Source: Sepiola atlantica (lineage: Eukaryota; Mollusca; Cephalopoda; Sepiida; Sepiolidae). Taken from it: a DNA stretch of 64,000 bases. The translations under genes and the position numbers were made by a program. Shown here one piece after another: positions 11,468 to 23,727 of the stretch (positions are counted from its first letter, which is position 1; every line of letters starts with the position of its first letter). The stretch covers positions 27,695,769 to 27,759,768 of the forward strand of contig OY744525.1 of the NCBI GenBank assembly GCA_963556195.1, in the 5' to 3' direction. The notes below the pieces were generated by a model that worked only from the letters and a program-made list of their open reading frames with translations, was not told the DNA's origin and searched no databases.

Positions 11468-12087
11468 ATGTTCACATGAAAAAAGTAGAATCTCATTTGT
11501 TTTGTGTGTGTGTGGGGGTGTGTATGATGAAGCTGAGGGTCTTCATCTAGTTTTAAATGTAGATATAATTTTCTTTTTAATTTGACAAACTTCTAAATGT
11601 TTTCCCCTTTATATATTGTATCGAAGATTTTGATAAACTCATTGTGAGATTTTCATCTATATTTTTCACTTGTGCCATTTTTTCCTATTTATTCACTCGT
11701 GCCATTTTTACCATGAACTTTTCTCTGGAGGAATTTTTGCATAAATTCGTTATCATGATCTATAGATTTGGATTTCACTGGTTATCATTAGTACCAGCAA
11801 TGGAAAATTAAGTTTTAAACAAAACAAAAGAATTTAAAAGAATCATCATTGGAATCGGAAATTCTGCTAAAATTTTTCTGATTCTGATACCGATTTCGAT
11901 ACCCCAACAAGTTCTGATTTTTTCTGATTTCCGATACCAATTAATAATCCCAACAATGTTTACTCTACATTAAGATTTTGTTTTAATTCAGGAGATGGGG
12001 AATCTTTTACGGAAACATTTTAACCAATAAATTTGTTTAAAACTAGCTGTATCTACCCGGCATTTTTAAACCTAAGATAGACAACTC
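11468..12087. other. No gene; degenerate AT-rich sequence
   Basis: Contains a short TG run (about 11503-11525) and degenerate gattctgataccgatttcg text (11840-11950). At 12048-12070 ctgtatctacccggcatttt is, on the minus strand, a typical 3' tail of an RTE-like or SINE repeat. Confidence 0.45.
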
Positions 12088-12210
12088 ATGTTACATTCTT
12101 CAATTTAAAATGATTTATCCCCCTTGCTGATTTTTATTTTTAGGTGATTATTTAAATATGTTCCATATTAACAGTTGTCTGGGACGGATTAAGTCATTTA
12201 AAAAAATAAA
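12088..12210. repeat. Right copy of the inverted repeat flanking the Gypsy remnant
   Basis: Reverse complement of 7496-7618 with few differences. Confidence 0.88.
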
Positions 12211-12669
12211 TTGTATCAAGTATGTTATTATTTTGTTAATAGAACAGTACAACAATAACAAATCGAAATTGGGATATTAATGATAATTAGAAGCAACGTT
12301 TGATTCGTCAGCTTAAGTGCTATTTGGGTCTAACTTTGAAACTTTGATAAGATAACTTTATATGTTAGATATAAATTTATTGTTTTCTTCATTATATTAA
12401 ATTCAATCATCTATTTGTTTTAAATTGAAACATTCATTATAGAAAAATAAAAAAACGCATAAAATTGTCTGATAATTTTTTGTACAATTATTTTTATTGA
12501 ATGTAAATTTTAATGTAATAAAGAACTCACTTTAAAAATAAAACTTTCCTTTATAAAATTTGCAGAAATCTTTTTCTCATTGAATAAAAAATCATTGAGA
12601 ATAACTCCTGGCTCATGTAATATTGTAGCAATATTGGATGGGAGTCGAGTTGTGGTGTGTGTGTATTAG
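12211..12669. other. No gene seen; AT-rich
   Basis: Low-complexity AT-rich DNA with no supported frame. It has a short GTGTGTGT run near 12655. Confidence 0.45.
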
Positions 12670-13205
12670 AATAATGTCATCAACACCATCACCATCATAT
12701 TCGGTTTAACGGCTGTTTTAAATGCTGCATGTGTTGGACGGCTTTTAGAAATTAACTTCTGAACTAACCTATCTGGGCTCAGGTTTTTATTTATCCCTCT
12801 TTCTCTCAAATCCATCCTTATCAGTTCCTCCCATGTTTTCATTAGCCTTCCCCTGCGAACTGACCCGGCTACCTCAACTGTTCTACATCTACTAACCTAA
12901 GAACTCTCATCCATTCTGTCAATGTGACCAAACCAACGAAGTCTCTTGTTATTCACACATCTACCTATGCAATCCAGATTTATTCTTTCTCTGAGGTTAT
13001 CAGATCTAAGCCTGTTTTAAGTCTTACATTACACATCCATCGTATCATTTTCATATTTCTCTCTATACAACACATATCCTCAACTTTTACTGTCCAGATT
13101 TCCCGTCCACACATCATCAAATTGTTCACACATGCTTGATAGACTCTTCCGTTTGTCGATAGCGGTAACACTCTGCTAGTTAGTAATGACAGAAGTTCCC
13201 TGAAC
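12670..13205 (-). pseudogene. LINE family B, C-terminal fragment
   Basis: Minus-strand translation gives pieces of the C-terminal region that follows reverse transcriptase in many LINEs: KMIRWMCNVRLKTGL (from about 13110), then HIDRMDES and RRGRLMKTWEELIRMDLRERG (about 12920-12790) across stops. The same protein region appears on the plus strand at 35680-36275. No RT core is present here. The clade was not determined; the gGHIdRMDE plus RGRxxKTW pattern is shared by several non-LTR groups. Confidence 0.65.
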
Positions 13206-13235
13206 ATGCACTCCTAACTTTTTTCTTTCTTTTTT

Positions 13236-13940
13236 CTTATGGAAATTGCTCCAGACAAGGCATGAAGCCACTTGATGTAAGGAGCTAACAAGAACAAATA
13301 CGATTATCGCAAAGACAGGAGATGCCTATTGGCTTTAGTCTTGAAAAGACCAAGGTTATAGATTAGAGGAAAACAGCAGGAAGAGAGTTCCACAAGTTTG
13401 CAGTTCTTGCAAAGAAGCTACTGAAATAGGAAGCTGTATTACAATGAGGTATCAAAACAGCGAATTGATGGAGACCACTAGACCAACGAGTCAAACGAGC
13501 TGGAGCAGAAGAAGCAGGGAATAGATCACATAATTCTGAAGAATACATGCTTGGTAGACAGTGCAGGATCTATTATATTAGAAATTCTTTTTTGCACCCT
13601 GCCCAAGAGGGAGATGTTAGTGGTTGGTACACCAGCCCAGATGTGGCAACACTATTCCATGTACGACGAATAGTGGCTTTATAGAGATATAGGATACTGG
13701 CAGGTGTGAGAAGTTTTCTAGCCCGGTAGAGGGAGCCTACCTTCGTTGCAGCAGCCTTAGCAACATCTTCTATATACTTATTTCTTTTCATGTTGCCTGA
13801 GAATGTCAGGCCGAGGGGCTTGCAGGTTGGACTGTTGAAGAAGGGTGCTATTGGCCATGACAATCGGTGGTTGGAAAGGTTTCTCATAGTTGTTAAAGGA
13901 AAAGAACGTGTCTTAGTAGCATTAAATGTGAGCATCCATA
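13236..13940 (-). pseudogene. LINE family A, 3'/C-terminal fragment
   Basis: Minus-strand fragment of the same LINE as 34080-35440. From 13935 it reads LTFNATKTRSFPLT (the post-RT region after the YADD box), KVGSLYRARKLLTPASILYLYKATIR, then LTRWSSGLHQFAVLIPHCNTASY and FFARTANLWNSLPA (about 13500-13370). It ends in the conserved 3' end agctccttacatcaagtggc ... gctccagacaagg complement at about 13240. A frameshift at about 13570 separates the two halves. RT catalytic motifs are absent, so this is a 5'-truncated copy. Confidence 0.8.
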
Positions 13941-14634
13941 CTCTATGCCTGACTTGTCCACCAATTTTCGGTAATGAATGTCCAACAGTGTTTGTTTTAA
14001 TGTTTCGTGTGTGTTCTTTTTACAGTTCCATATTTCTTACAGTTTTGTTTGAATATGTATTTTTATTTATTTTATTAAATTTTTAAATAAAATTATATAT
14101 TATAAAAAATATGAACAGCAAAAAAGAACATTCAAATAATATAAAAAAAAGCGTCTTTTGTTTGGTGTAAAGAATCAATTTATTTCCTTTTCCCCTTTCT
14201 GCATAGATAGTGCTCGAGTTTTCCTGAACAATACTCTAGAGAAATCTCCTGGAGCAGCCATTTGCGTCCCCTATCTATACTTTTCAGAAAAGAAGCCCTA
14301 AACCCACCAAAGTCATGCTGAAATCCAATGTTCTCAGACTGAGAACTCAGAGTCTCTCGACTGATACTGGTTGAAAAGAGATGCATATTTTGAGAGGTTA
14401 TGCTCTTCACCTCTCGGAGAAGACGTTTCTTGGATGCAAAACTTGTAGTGGAGAATGTATCGCAGCAAGTGCTTTCCAAGACCAGAACTTTTCCAGAATG
14501 TTTACTGGCATTTTAGTCAAAGCCAAATGGCTCCAGTTGTAAGGGAAACATGTCCGCCTCAAAAACAGGCTTAACAAAGTTAAGAGCTGTTTGTTGTGGA
14601 AAGTGATCTGCAGTAAATCAATAGTAAGACAATA
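13941..14634. other. No recognised gene; one unassigned 99-codon frame
   Basis: A minus-strand frame at 14180-14479 (serine- and lysine-rich) matches nothing I know. Text at 13948-14000 (cttgtccaccaattttcgg ... gtccaacagtgtttgtttta) resembles 55236-55295, so both are probably bits of one repeat. Confidence 0.35.
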
Positions 14635-14925
14635 GGCAAACAGGACAATAAGTCAACAGGACAATAGGTCAACAGGACAATAGGTCAACAGGACAATAAG
14701 TCAATAGGACAATAGGTCAACAGGACAATAAGTCAACAGGACAATAAGTCGACAAGACTGTCAACAGGACAATAGGTCAACAGGACAATAAGTCGACAGG
14801 ACAATAAGTTGACAGGACAATAAGTCGACAGGACAATAAGTCGACAAGACTATGTCAACAGGACAATAGGTCAACAGGACAATAGGTCACCAGGACAATA
14901 AGTCAACAGGACAATAGGTAAAGAC
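14635..14925. repeat. 16-bp minisatellite (~18 copies)
   Basis: Tandem variants of aataggtcaacaggac, with ggtca/agtca/agtcg alternation and two spacer interruptions (gacaagactgtcaac and gacaagactatgtcaac). Confidence 0.93.
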
Positions 14926-15229
14926 TGAACAGATCTTGACTGTAGATCCACATTTGAATTGGTGAACTTCACATTTCTAAATGTTTCAGGGAAGAATAGA
15001 CAGTTATGATCTTCAAATTCGAATTTTTATTTAGCTCTTAAAGTCTAAATATGGCATTTTAGTATTTATAATTTTCATAAAGACGACATTTTTGCTAAGG
15101 TGTCAGCTTTTGTTTCCTTAAATACCCAAATACCTGAGATTAGTAAATATAACCAGAAGTGTTAATTTTCTGAAAGTAAAAGTAATCTGAAAGAAAATCT
15201 GATTTTTTTTAACCATTTACAACCTGGTA
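14926..15229. other. No gene seen
   Basis: AT-rich spacer between the minisatellite and the 3' end of the LINE on the minus strand. Confidence 0.45.
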
Positions 15230-18200
15230 GTTCCTCTTCTTTGCGTGTCTTTGAAGCATGTGGTCATACGACAGTTTCCCACTTTTTTTACACAGTTCTT
15301 TGCATTATTGTTGTACTCTGCAAGATATTTCTCGCTACACTGGTTGGGCAGTAGAAGGCAGACAAGACAGTGTTGCATCGTATGGCCCTCTTCTTCACAT
15401 TAGCAAATGGTTGGGTCAGTTTTGTACACTCATCTTGTCATAGCAACTTTTGATTGCCCCACTCAATTCAGGCAGTTGAGTGTTTTCGACTGGAGACAGG
15501 ATGCTCTTGCATTTGGTTCACCAGGTATACTTGCTAAATACTTTTTCAAGTTCTTATTCATGAGTCCAGTGGCTCCTATGCTAACTGGAATGATAGAGAT
15601 CTCTTTGAGGTTCCAGTTTCTTTTCATATCATACATTATTTTCTCCCTTTCAGCTCTATTTAGGCCCCCATCATTAGGGACACTGACCTCAACCAAAGTT
15701 GCCACTCTCTCTCTCTCTTGTTCCATATTACAATGTCAGGTTTGACAGCTGCGTTTTCCAGATAGGTAGCTGTGGGGATTTCATGATCATAATGGATGGT
15801 GTATGTCTCATTCCCCACAGTTCTCTCAGGTATATGTTCCCAGTGCCTGCTGCTACATCTGATATTCAGTTTCTTACAGATGGTCCAGTGGAGGTATCTG
15901 CACACTCCATTATGTCGTGCTGTATAGGAGCCATCTGCCAACATGATTTTGCAACTCGATATCAGGTGGCTCACACTCTCCACTTCAGTGTGACAAAACC
16001 TGCACTTGTTGTTCTGACTGAGCCCAGCCATCTTTTTAAACGCATTTGTTATCAGGCCCTAGTCTAGTGCGGCCATTATAAGCCTCTCCTGGTCGTAGTG
16101 GAGGGCTCCCCTTCTTAGCCAGTCCAAGGACCCTTCCTTATCAATATAGTCCTTGGATAGTTCATCGAGGAAGTATGTGGCACGTTTCTGTCCTGACCAC
16201 TTATCAATGCACCTGTTCTTAAAAGTCTGGGTGTATCTCTTGCAGCTCTTTTGAGCTATCTCTGTGGCAGGATTGTTTGGTGTTTCTGCCTTATCTATAT
16301 GACAGCCTTGTCCAAAATGCTTGGCCAACTTTGTGATGGAATGTTTAGCTGGCTCTTGACTCTTGGTGTTCACGTACCATTGCTAGGCTGGGGTTTAAGG
16401 AGCTTCTTAGGTACTGGACAATGCTGACAATAGTGGCTCTATGCTGGTGGTTTATCTCTGATAAACCCAATCCTCTCTCTCTTCTGGGCAAGTACAGTCT
16501 TGGCAGACACTAATTTGTATAGATGACCCTATGGAGGGTTAACATTTTTCGAGTCTTTACATCTAGCCTGTTGATGGTTTGTTGAGGCCAATCAATGATG
16601 CCAAAGCTGTACGTGATTACTGGCATAGCAAGTTGGTTAATGGCAGTTATTTTATTTTTGTTTGTAAGCTGTGTTTTGCAGATCTTTCTGACACGGCGTA
16701 CATACTCTCTGCCAATTTTCTCTCTCATTCTGGCATGTTGGATGGTGTCGTTTTCCTCAATGCCAAGGTATTTATAGGACTCCTGCTCTTCGAGATCTTG
16801 TATCTCATTTTCCTCATCTAGCTGTAGATTGTCTGTCTGAATCTTTTTCCCAGCCCTGAGGGAGCACTTGGCGCATTTATCCAAGCCAAATTTAATTCCA
16901 ATGTCTTTTTAAAAGGTGTGTACAACCTGCAGGAGCTGCTGCAATTCAGTGTCAGAGCTTGCATACAGCTTAAGGTCATCCATGAAGAGAAGGTGGTTGA
17001 TTTTCTTGGATGGATCTCTCTGGCGTCCCTGACCAAGGTTGTAGGTCTCTCCCCTATTGTTGAGAAGCTTACTAAATGGGTCTATTGCGATTCAGAAGAG
17101 CAACGGGGATAGGCTGTCACCTTGGAAGATTCCCCTTCGGATATTGATGTTAGGGATGGTAATCTTTCCATGGCTGTGGCTTAGTGAGATGTTGGTTTGC
17201 CACATTTTTATGTGGGCTGTCATTGTTTTTTTAATTATTGGGTTGATATTATACAGGTCAAGGCACCGTAGTAGCCATGAGTGGGGCACGCTGTCATAGG
17301 CCTTCTGATAATCAATCCATGCCATGCTCGGGTTTCTATGCCGCTTCCTACAATCCTCTAAAATTGTTTTGTCAATCAATAACTGGTCCTTGGTACCAAA
17401 GCATCTTCTACTACAACCAGTTTGTTGATCTTCTAGGTAGTTCCCAGAGGAGAGATGGCCGTAGATGCTATCGGCTACCAGGCCAGTAAAGAGCTTGTAG
17501 GTGGTACTGAGACAGCATATGGGTCTGTATTTATTTGGGTATTGTGTCTCTTTTGTTTTGGGTATGAGGCTTGTGTCTCCTTATTGTGCCATGGTGGTGT
17601 TGCCTCTTCACCCCTCAGTAGTCTGTTGAAGCATTTACTGTAGTGGCCATGGAGTGCAGTCAACTGCTTTAACCAAAAATTGGAGACTTTGTCAATGCCA
17701 GGTTTCTTGTGGTTAGCAAACAGAGCTAGTTTTTTTTAGTCGCTTCTGTTGTAATCACTGGCTCCGGCATTGTGGGCTTGATCTCATTTATCCTCTGTAT
17801 GTCTCCAATCCACTGGGCCTCCTGGTTGTATATTCCCTCACACTTAAACAGGGGTCACCAGTAGTTCTCCAGGTCTTGTTCTTCAGGTGGTGTTTCTACA
17901 GTAATGGTATCCCTTATTAGAGTTCTATAGAACACTCTAGGGTTTGCTTCAAACTGTTTGTTCTGGGACTGGGCCTTCTTCTTATTTTCCTCGGTTTTTA
18001 TTCTTTTAGAAAGTGCTGGTATCTTGCCTTCCAGCTCCCTGACAACGTTGTATAGTTCCTCACTGCTGGTTGTGTGGTACTTTGCATGGAGTCTGCTGAT
18101 GGTGTTTTTCAGTCTCCCTTCTGTTGTGGGAGTTGCGAGGAACTGTTTTATTTGGCTCATCTCTTTCCGATGGAGGTTTAATTCTTTTTGCAGCTTGAGC

Positions 18201-19720
18201 TTCCATGTAGGTGTAGTTTTGGAAGCTCTGGGATTAAATCGCTTTTTAACGTTCTTTTGAGGGAATGTTATCCTATCGATATAAAGCCCAGCTGCATATG
18301 TGATCTGGTTAAGTTCCGTGAGCGACACTGCATCTGGCATCAGTCTCTGCAGTGCAGTGTTGACTTTTGTGATGAGGGCTTTGGTGGTTCTGTAGGGTTT
18401 TATTTTTGACAGTTGTGGTCGGTTCTCTAGTCCCATGGACTTGACCTCCTCAATGATGTTACTGAGGTCCTCCTCAACTGCCAATTGTTCCTCATCTGGC
18501 TCAAAGAGTGGAGATGGTGGAGGTGGGCTGAGTGCTGGGGATAATTGAGGTGGAGTATTCAGTGAAGAGTTTTGTGGTGTAAGAGTTTCTGTAGGCTTTT
18601 GTTTGGCTTTTGGATTTTGTTTAGGCTGTGTTTTTGAATAGTTATGTGGGTGTGCTGGTATTGGGAGGTGTGTTTGTGTTGGGACTGTTGTTCGGGATAT
18701 TGTTAATCTATCTGTAGCTTGCAGATGTAGAGGGTCTATTCTAGGGGGCAGTTCTGGAGTGTCACCATTTGCCGATCTTACTTCCCTAGATATATTTGGG
18801 TGTTGTAGTTTTTTGTTGCTGGTGGGAACTGTTATAGGGTTATGAAGGGGGCTGATGTTATTTTTTATAAGTGCTGCTACATCCAGTCCCATGGAATTAA
18901 GTTCTGTTTCACTGAAGTCCCATTTGAGACTGTTGTAGCGCTGCATATTAAGTTTCTTAGAGGGGACATTGCGTTTTGCTGGGTGGTAGTGAAAGAAAAT
19001 TTCTTTCCGTGCTCTTGTTATTTCTTTCTGTTTTTCGTGTTTTGTTCTTGCATATGCCATGGACCATATTAGTGTCCATTTTTCATCTTTGTTCCATTTG
19101 TTTTCCAGTCTCCACTGGGATTCCTCTGCTTGTTGTGGTAAATAGTCCTTTTCTGCGTCCTTCAGGGCATCAGTTTTTATGCTGGAGATCTCCTCAGGTG
19201 TTAAGTATTTACCCACTTGGGACACTAAGGAGCACAGATTGGAAACTGGGGTGTTTTTTTTTTTTGCTTCAGGAAGGTCAGACGTTCTTATTCTCTCGGT
19301 TAGAATCTCGTTTGAACTCCTACTCCATTTCTCGAACATCGAGTAATGGTAGCAGTGCAATAAAATCCTTTTCTGTGCAACTGACCACTTTTGGGATTTT
19401 AGGCCCCTTGTATTCCTTGTTTTAGTCGTTGCTTGTGGTGGAGTCTGGGTGCCAGGGTCTTTTTTTCAAGGTCTGGTGGCTGTCCCTGTCTGGTCTCTAA
19501 CATGTCCATAGTGACATTTTCAGAGGAAAAAAGGTTTGTACCATTGCATACCTCTTCCTGGTGCATAAACGAGTTGAGGGGCCCTTTTTATCCTGGGTGC
19601 CGGCCTGCCAGTTTGTAGATTTTGATTTATTCATCTTTTCATGTTTTCTTCCTCTTTGTCCATGGCTTTTTATTGGTTATTCAAAGCTACCCTCAAAAAG
19701 AGGGGTACCCTCATCCGCAA
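15230..19720 (-). pseudogene. LINE with restriction-like endonuclease (R2/R4/HERO-like group), decayed
   Basis: A nearly full-length non-LTR element read from 19720 down to 15230. The N-terminal half (19360-17855, 501 codons) is a proline-rich linker followed by a charged region ending in the fragment LRDTITVETPPEEQDLENYW-like text. Reverse transcriptase follows: MAWIDYQKAYDSVPHSWLL (about 17330-17270), RRGIFQGDSLSPLLF (about 17135-17092), the catalytic FMDDLKLYA (about 16986-16960), and SYKYLGIEE (about 16780). The C-terminal part has a CCHC knuckle (CRFCHTEVESVSHLISSC, about 16005-15950), then KPDIVIW and, after a frameshift near 15700, VEVSVPND, the PD-(D/E)XK signature of the restriction-like endonuclease. 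Stops and frameshifts at about 17850, 17475, 17090, 16510, 16060 and 15700 kill it. Clade assignment is from motif order and remains approximate. Confidence 0.9.
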
Positions 19721-19749
19721 TCGGAGGGACGTGCTGGATGGCCTGAGGA

Positions 19750-19890
19750 GACGGCACACCAGATCTCCTGTATGTATTTGTAGATGTTGTGTCAGGTTGC
19801 AACACAGTGAAAAATCTTTATCACATATTTCACATTGAAATGGTTTCTCACCTGAAAGGATTTGCATGTTGGCGTTCAAGTGATACGTTT
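19750..19890 (-). pseudogene. C2H2 zinc-finger exon fragment
   Basis: The minus strand encodes [19 protein letters not shown] then [12 protein letters not shown] (about 19855-19765), one complete C2H2 finger with CxxC, HxxxH and the canonical TGEKP-type linker on both sides. After HTGD the frame runs on into sequence at the 5' edge of the LINE, so the finger array is cut off here, presumably by the LINE. It is either a broken exon of a host zinc-finger gene or DNA carried with the LINE. Confidence 0.7.
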
Positions 19891-19897
19891 GTGTAAA

Positions 19898-20079
19898 CTG
19901 CTTGCTTTTGTTTTGGAGATCTTATCCTTTTTAAATTGAGATATTGATATCTCTTTTGGATTCTAACCGTCTTTTTCAGTACAATTGTTTGCCAAGTAGT
20001 TTTTTAAAGTTCTTAATTCGTGTCCAATGATTATGCATCAAGTTCACTGCACATCTGAAATGTTTAGATTTTAATGGAA
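19898..20079. repeat. Duplicated segment, copy 1 (copy 2 at 21407-21588)
   Basis: About 182 bp nearly identical in the same orientation, starting ctgcttgcttttgttttgga. In copy 1 it lies beside a zinc-finger exon and the LINE; in copy 2 it precedes a fragment of the same LINE and a finger-like exon. Confidence 0.9.
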
Positions 20080-20520
20080 ACACTTGGGAAAGACTAGAAG
20101 ATAACTGCAGTTGAATCGTGTCTGTTCCATATGTGCACTAAGCGTGCATGTTGCACCAGTGATAGGGTTAGAGTTAGGGTTTCACCAGTGATAGGGGCTT
20201 CTTGAATGATAAGCTAAAACAACAATGATTTCAAATATAAAACCATTTTGAAATTTCTCTTCATGAGGGAAATTTAGTTTGTTTAAAGAACTTTGGAGTT
20301 AAGTTTTAAGTATTGTTACATATAATATGCACAGAGAAAAAAATGTGCTTCGAGCCTGTATCTTTGGGAAAGACTAGAAGATAACTTGCATACTTGTTAC
20401 CACGAGGTGGTATGAAAAGGTACCATCATTCGAGACACTTAAGTGAGATGAGGGCGAACCAGCAGAAGTAGCCAGAAAGGAAGGAACAAGGTATGAAAAT
20501 ACTAAAAAAATCTCTTGTCT
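20080..20520. other. No gene seen
   Basis: Non-coding. It contains gggttagagttagggttt near 20167 (a short telomere-like degenerate repeat) and a repeated gggaaagactagaagataac at about 20086 and 20369. Confidence 0.4.
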
Positions 20521-20778
20521 CTGTACCAGTAATGGTGTCCGGTTATACACGGGAGTCGTTCATGAACAGATTGCTGCGAAGGGACTAACACAATAACAGT
20601 GACCTTAAGTGGCGGATAAAATTTAAAAAAAATTATCTTTTACAAACTGTACCAGTAATGGTGTCCGGTTATACACGGGAGTCGTTCATAAACAGATTGC
20701 TGCGAAGGGACTAACACAATAACAGTGACCTTAAGAAGTGGCGGATAAAATTAAAAATGAAAATTATCTTTTACAAAC
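20521..20778. repeat. Two tandem ~126-bp direct repeats
   Basis: Units begin at 20521 and 20647 with ctgtaccagtaatggtgtcc and are almost identical, differing by small indels near their ends. Confidence 0.93.
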
Positions 20779-21406
20779 TGTGGTTGAGGCTTTTTTTTAA
20801 AGAGCCGAGCAGCAGTATTAAACAGTATGACCTCTTTTAGGAGTTCTTTACTTTTAACTTCTTTTGGATTTTTTTTTTTATATTCTTTTAAAGTTTGATG
20901 CATTGAGCTCTCTTCCGCAGTGCTTTTTTGGGTACTCTTATAGATGACACACCATATATCCGTGACTTTGCCTCTTCAACGTTTGGGAAGGTCTCGGAAG
21001 CGCTCGAGAGTTTACGAGGCGAAAATGAGGTGAAAACGAGGCGAAAACTGTCAAACACTAAACTGAAGACTGGCAGACGATAATAACAAACCATAGCTAA
21101 ATAACTGTTATCAATTCGATATTTGTTTCTTTTTTTCTTTTTTTTTCTTTACGAATGCACTGTTTTAAAGCAAATGATTTATCTTTTTCCAATCTTTTTT
21201 CTAAGTTTTTTTTCTTTCCTTTTATGACAGTTTCTGGGTTAGATTTTAGTGTTAGGGTTGCAACTGGTCCAAAAGTTTTCTTGTGTACTGGTCCTGTCGC
21301 TGGCAGAAATCAATTATTCCTTCGGGAGATTCAACGAGCTGACAGCGATGATAGCAAGTCAATTTTGTTACTGAACGCGATTAGTTTCTTTCCAAAAGCT
21401 ATCGGC
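20779..21406. other. No recognised gene
   Basis: AT-rich with poly-T tracts. A 95-codon plus frame at 21155-21442 has no recognised domain. Confidence 0.35.
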
Positions 21407-21588
21407 TGCTTGCTTTTGTTTTGGAGATCTTATCCTTTTTAAATTGAGATATTGATATCTCTTTTGGATTCTAACCGTCTTTTTCAGTACAATTGTTTGC
21501 CAAGTAGTTTTTTAAAAGTTCTTAATTCATGTCCAATGATTATGCATCAAGTTCACTGCACATCTGAAATGTTTAGATTTTAATGGAA
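21407..21588. repeat. Duplicated segment, copy 2
   Basis: Matches 19898-20079 in direct orientation. Confidence 0.9.
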
Positions 21589-21819
21589 GTTGTGCACGGT
21601 TTATGTCCCCTCCTTTCTTTGGGGAATATTTATTTATTGATGTCTAATACGTCTTGTTCAAATTTCACAAATATCAGTGGTATATGAATTTTCACGAAAA
21701 GCTTCCACTCGTGTTCTAGCCATTTTGCATGAAACTAAGTCAAATTAAATATAGCCAACATTCCGATCCCTTATGCCTAGGAGACGTGTTCCATGATTAC
21801 TTGAATGATTGAAATCTTC

Positions 21820-22080
21820 CTGTGGTTCCAGTTTTTTTCATGTTACACATAAGATCGTGGTATTTAGTTCTCTTCTTCTCTTAGCTCTGTTTAGGATGGC
21901 ATCATTGGAGACACCGACTTCAACTAGGGTTGCTACTCTCCCTCTTGTCCCATATAACTATGTCAGGTTAAACAGCTCCGTTTTCTGAGTATGTAGTTGT
22001 AGGGATTACATAGTCATAGTAGATGGTGTATAACTTATTTCCAACAGTTCTTTCTGTATATGTTCCCAGAACTTGCTGCT
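21820..22080 (-). pseudogene. Second fragment of the restriction-like-endonuclease LINE
   Basis: Nucleotide text from about 21830 to 22080 parallels 15605-15850 (endonuclease region of the LINE at 15230-19720) with many substitutions and indels, e.g. accgacttcaactagggttg versus actgacctcaaccaaagttg. It covers only the endonuclease end and is dead. Confidence 0.72.
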
Positions 22081-22092
22081 CCGCTGGGATTC

Positions 22093-22194
22093 TCACAAGT
22101 GTGTCCTCATGTGTATTTCCAGGTTCTGAGTTTTTGTAAATAATTTCAGGTTGACTTCACAACCGAAACAGACATCGCAACAATGGTATCTCAT
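22093..22194 (-). pseudogene. Finger-like exon fragment with splice acceptor
   Basis: On the minus strand a poly-T tract and gcag precede ATGAGATACC at 22194. The frame reads QMRYHCCDVCFGCEVNLKLF then TKTQNLEIHMRTH and stops at about 22093. CxxC and HxxxH are present, but the spacing between them is about six residues longer than a standard C2H2 finger, so it is probably non-functional. Confidence 0.5.
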
Positions 22195-22200
22195 CTGCAA

Positions 22201-23727
22201 AAAATTTTTTTTTAAATTATAAAGTCATACTTTGAATTATAATTATAAAATAAAAAAAAATTTCTACTGAATCTATTATTATACTAAAGCTGAGTTAATC
22301 AAAGTTTGTTTTACTAAGGCTTTTTTCCCTATACATTTTAATCACACAAAATACATGCTAAAATATTCATTGGTTTTGGGATTGAGTTATGTTTGAAAAG
22401 CAATTGTTCTAATTAGCTTTAAATAGCAATTAAATCACCAAGTGACCTATATTTTACTAAGTTTCTGTCTATCACTCTCTTCCTCTCTCATTGTATTTTG
22501 TTTTCTGCCCCGCTCTTATTTTGTACTGTTTCTATCACTCTCACTTCTGACAAACTCTTTCTCTCTGTTTATGAGAAGTTGAATGTCATGAAGCAAAGAA
22601 AAAATAAAAAGATTGGAATAGTTCATTATAAACAAAAGGGAATGACACAACAAGTAGTACAACTATTTAACTCGTAGCTGGGAGGGTAAGAGAGATATGT
22701 ATATAGCGAGTAGAAAGCGACTAATTTTGGATTTTGTTCTTTTATATTTAACTGACTTCGTAAATTCAATTTTCCTGATTCAAACAATCTCAACCGAGCT
22801 GAATGAGTGACCCAACGAGTCACATTTATTACTAGTAATCGTAATATAAAATCGTGAGAATTCAACTGAATTATAATTATAAAATAATTTTTACAAAATT
22901 AAGTATTAAAAAAAGTTAATAAAAATTATGGTGGACTGTGTATGTTTAATGAAAAATGATCACCATTTTGTTGATATTTTCAAACGATTTTTTCACCATC
23001 ATCTAAAATTCTGTTGTTGGCTGTAGAATCATCTGAGTTATTTCCCTTGGACTGATATTTGAGTTATCTTCCTTGAATTATTTTGGCCAACGTTAGAGGA
23101 TGCTCTCGTCTGTCCAGAAGTTAAGTAAACTTATTCCAAGCATGTGCGAAAATTCAGAACGAGGCTCTCCCTTTCTTCTGGTTGATTCTACAAAGCCGCC
23201 AGACATGGTCCGACTAGCTGCCATTTTGGCATGATCTTTATGAAACCTGACACTGTGTCTGTCAGGCCCCATTTCTGGTAGCAGTCGCATGGACTTCCAG
23301 AACACCATGTTATGTTTACTTATACATTGTTTATGCATATAACTCTGACCTAAGAAATACACATATTTCTGATTGTACTGACACATTACTGTATTCTTTG
23401 TTTAGTAATTATGTTTATGGTTTATTAAGGACCACTTTATGTTTTGTGTCCTCTTTTTACGTTTTTCTTCAGCATACTGTTTATATGAGAATAGTCGTGC
23501 ATGCATGTAAATCCAACTATTTCTTCACTATTGTTCTTTCCTCTTTCTTCTGATCCCTGTGTTGTGTTGCTCATGATAACACAACACACAAAATGGCGGC
23601 TTCGTGTATGGGAAAGATAGAGTCGAACACGTGGCCGCTAAAAGCATGAAAGTTAGGATATAAAATAGTTGTACGTTTTAAATTTTTATTTAATAAAACA
23701 AAAAAACAAAAAAACTCTGGATTACTC
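22201..23727. other. No recognised gene; AT-rich
   Basis: Contains poly-T/poly-A tracts. Minus frames at 22626-22865 (79 codons) and 23093-23386 (97 codons) have no recognised domain. Nothing further supported. Confidence 0.4.

Noticed and set aside
12605..12700. CRISPR-like or regulatory repeat from short GTGT/CAC runs
   Set aside because: Only simple dinucleotide/trinucleotide runs; nothing with repeat-spacer structure anywhere in this eukaryotic window.
20165..20185. Telomeric repeat (gttagggttagagttaggg)
   Set aside because: Only about three degenerate units; could be chance or a short interstitial remnant.
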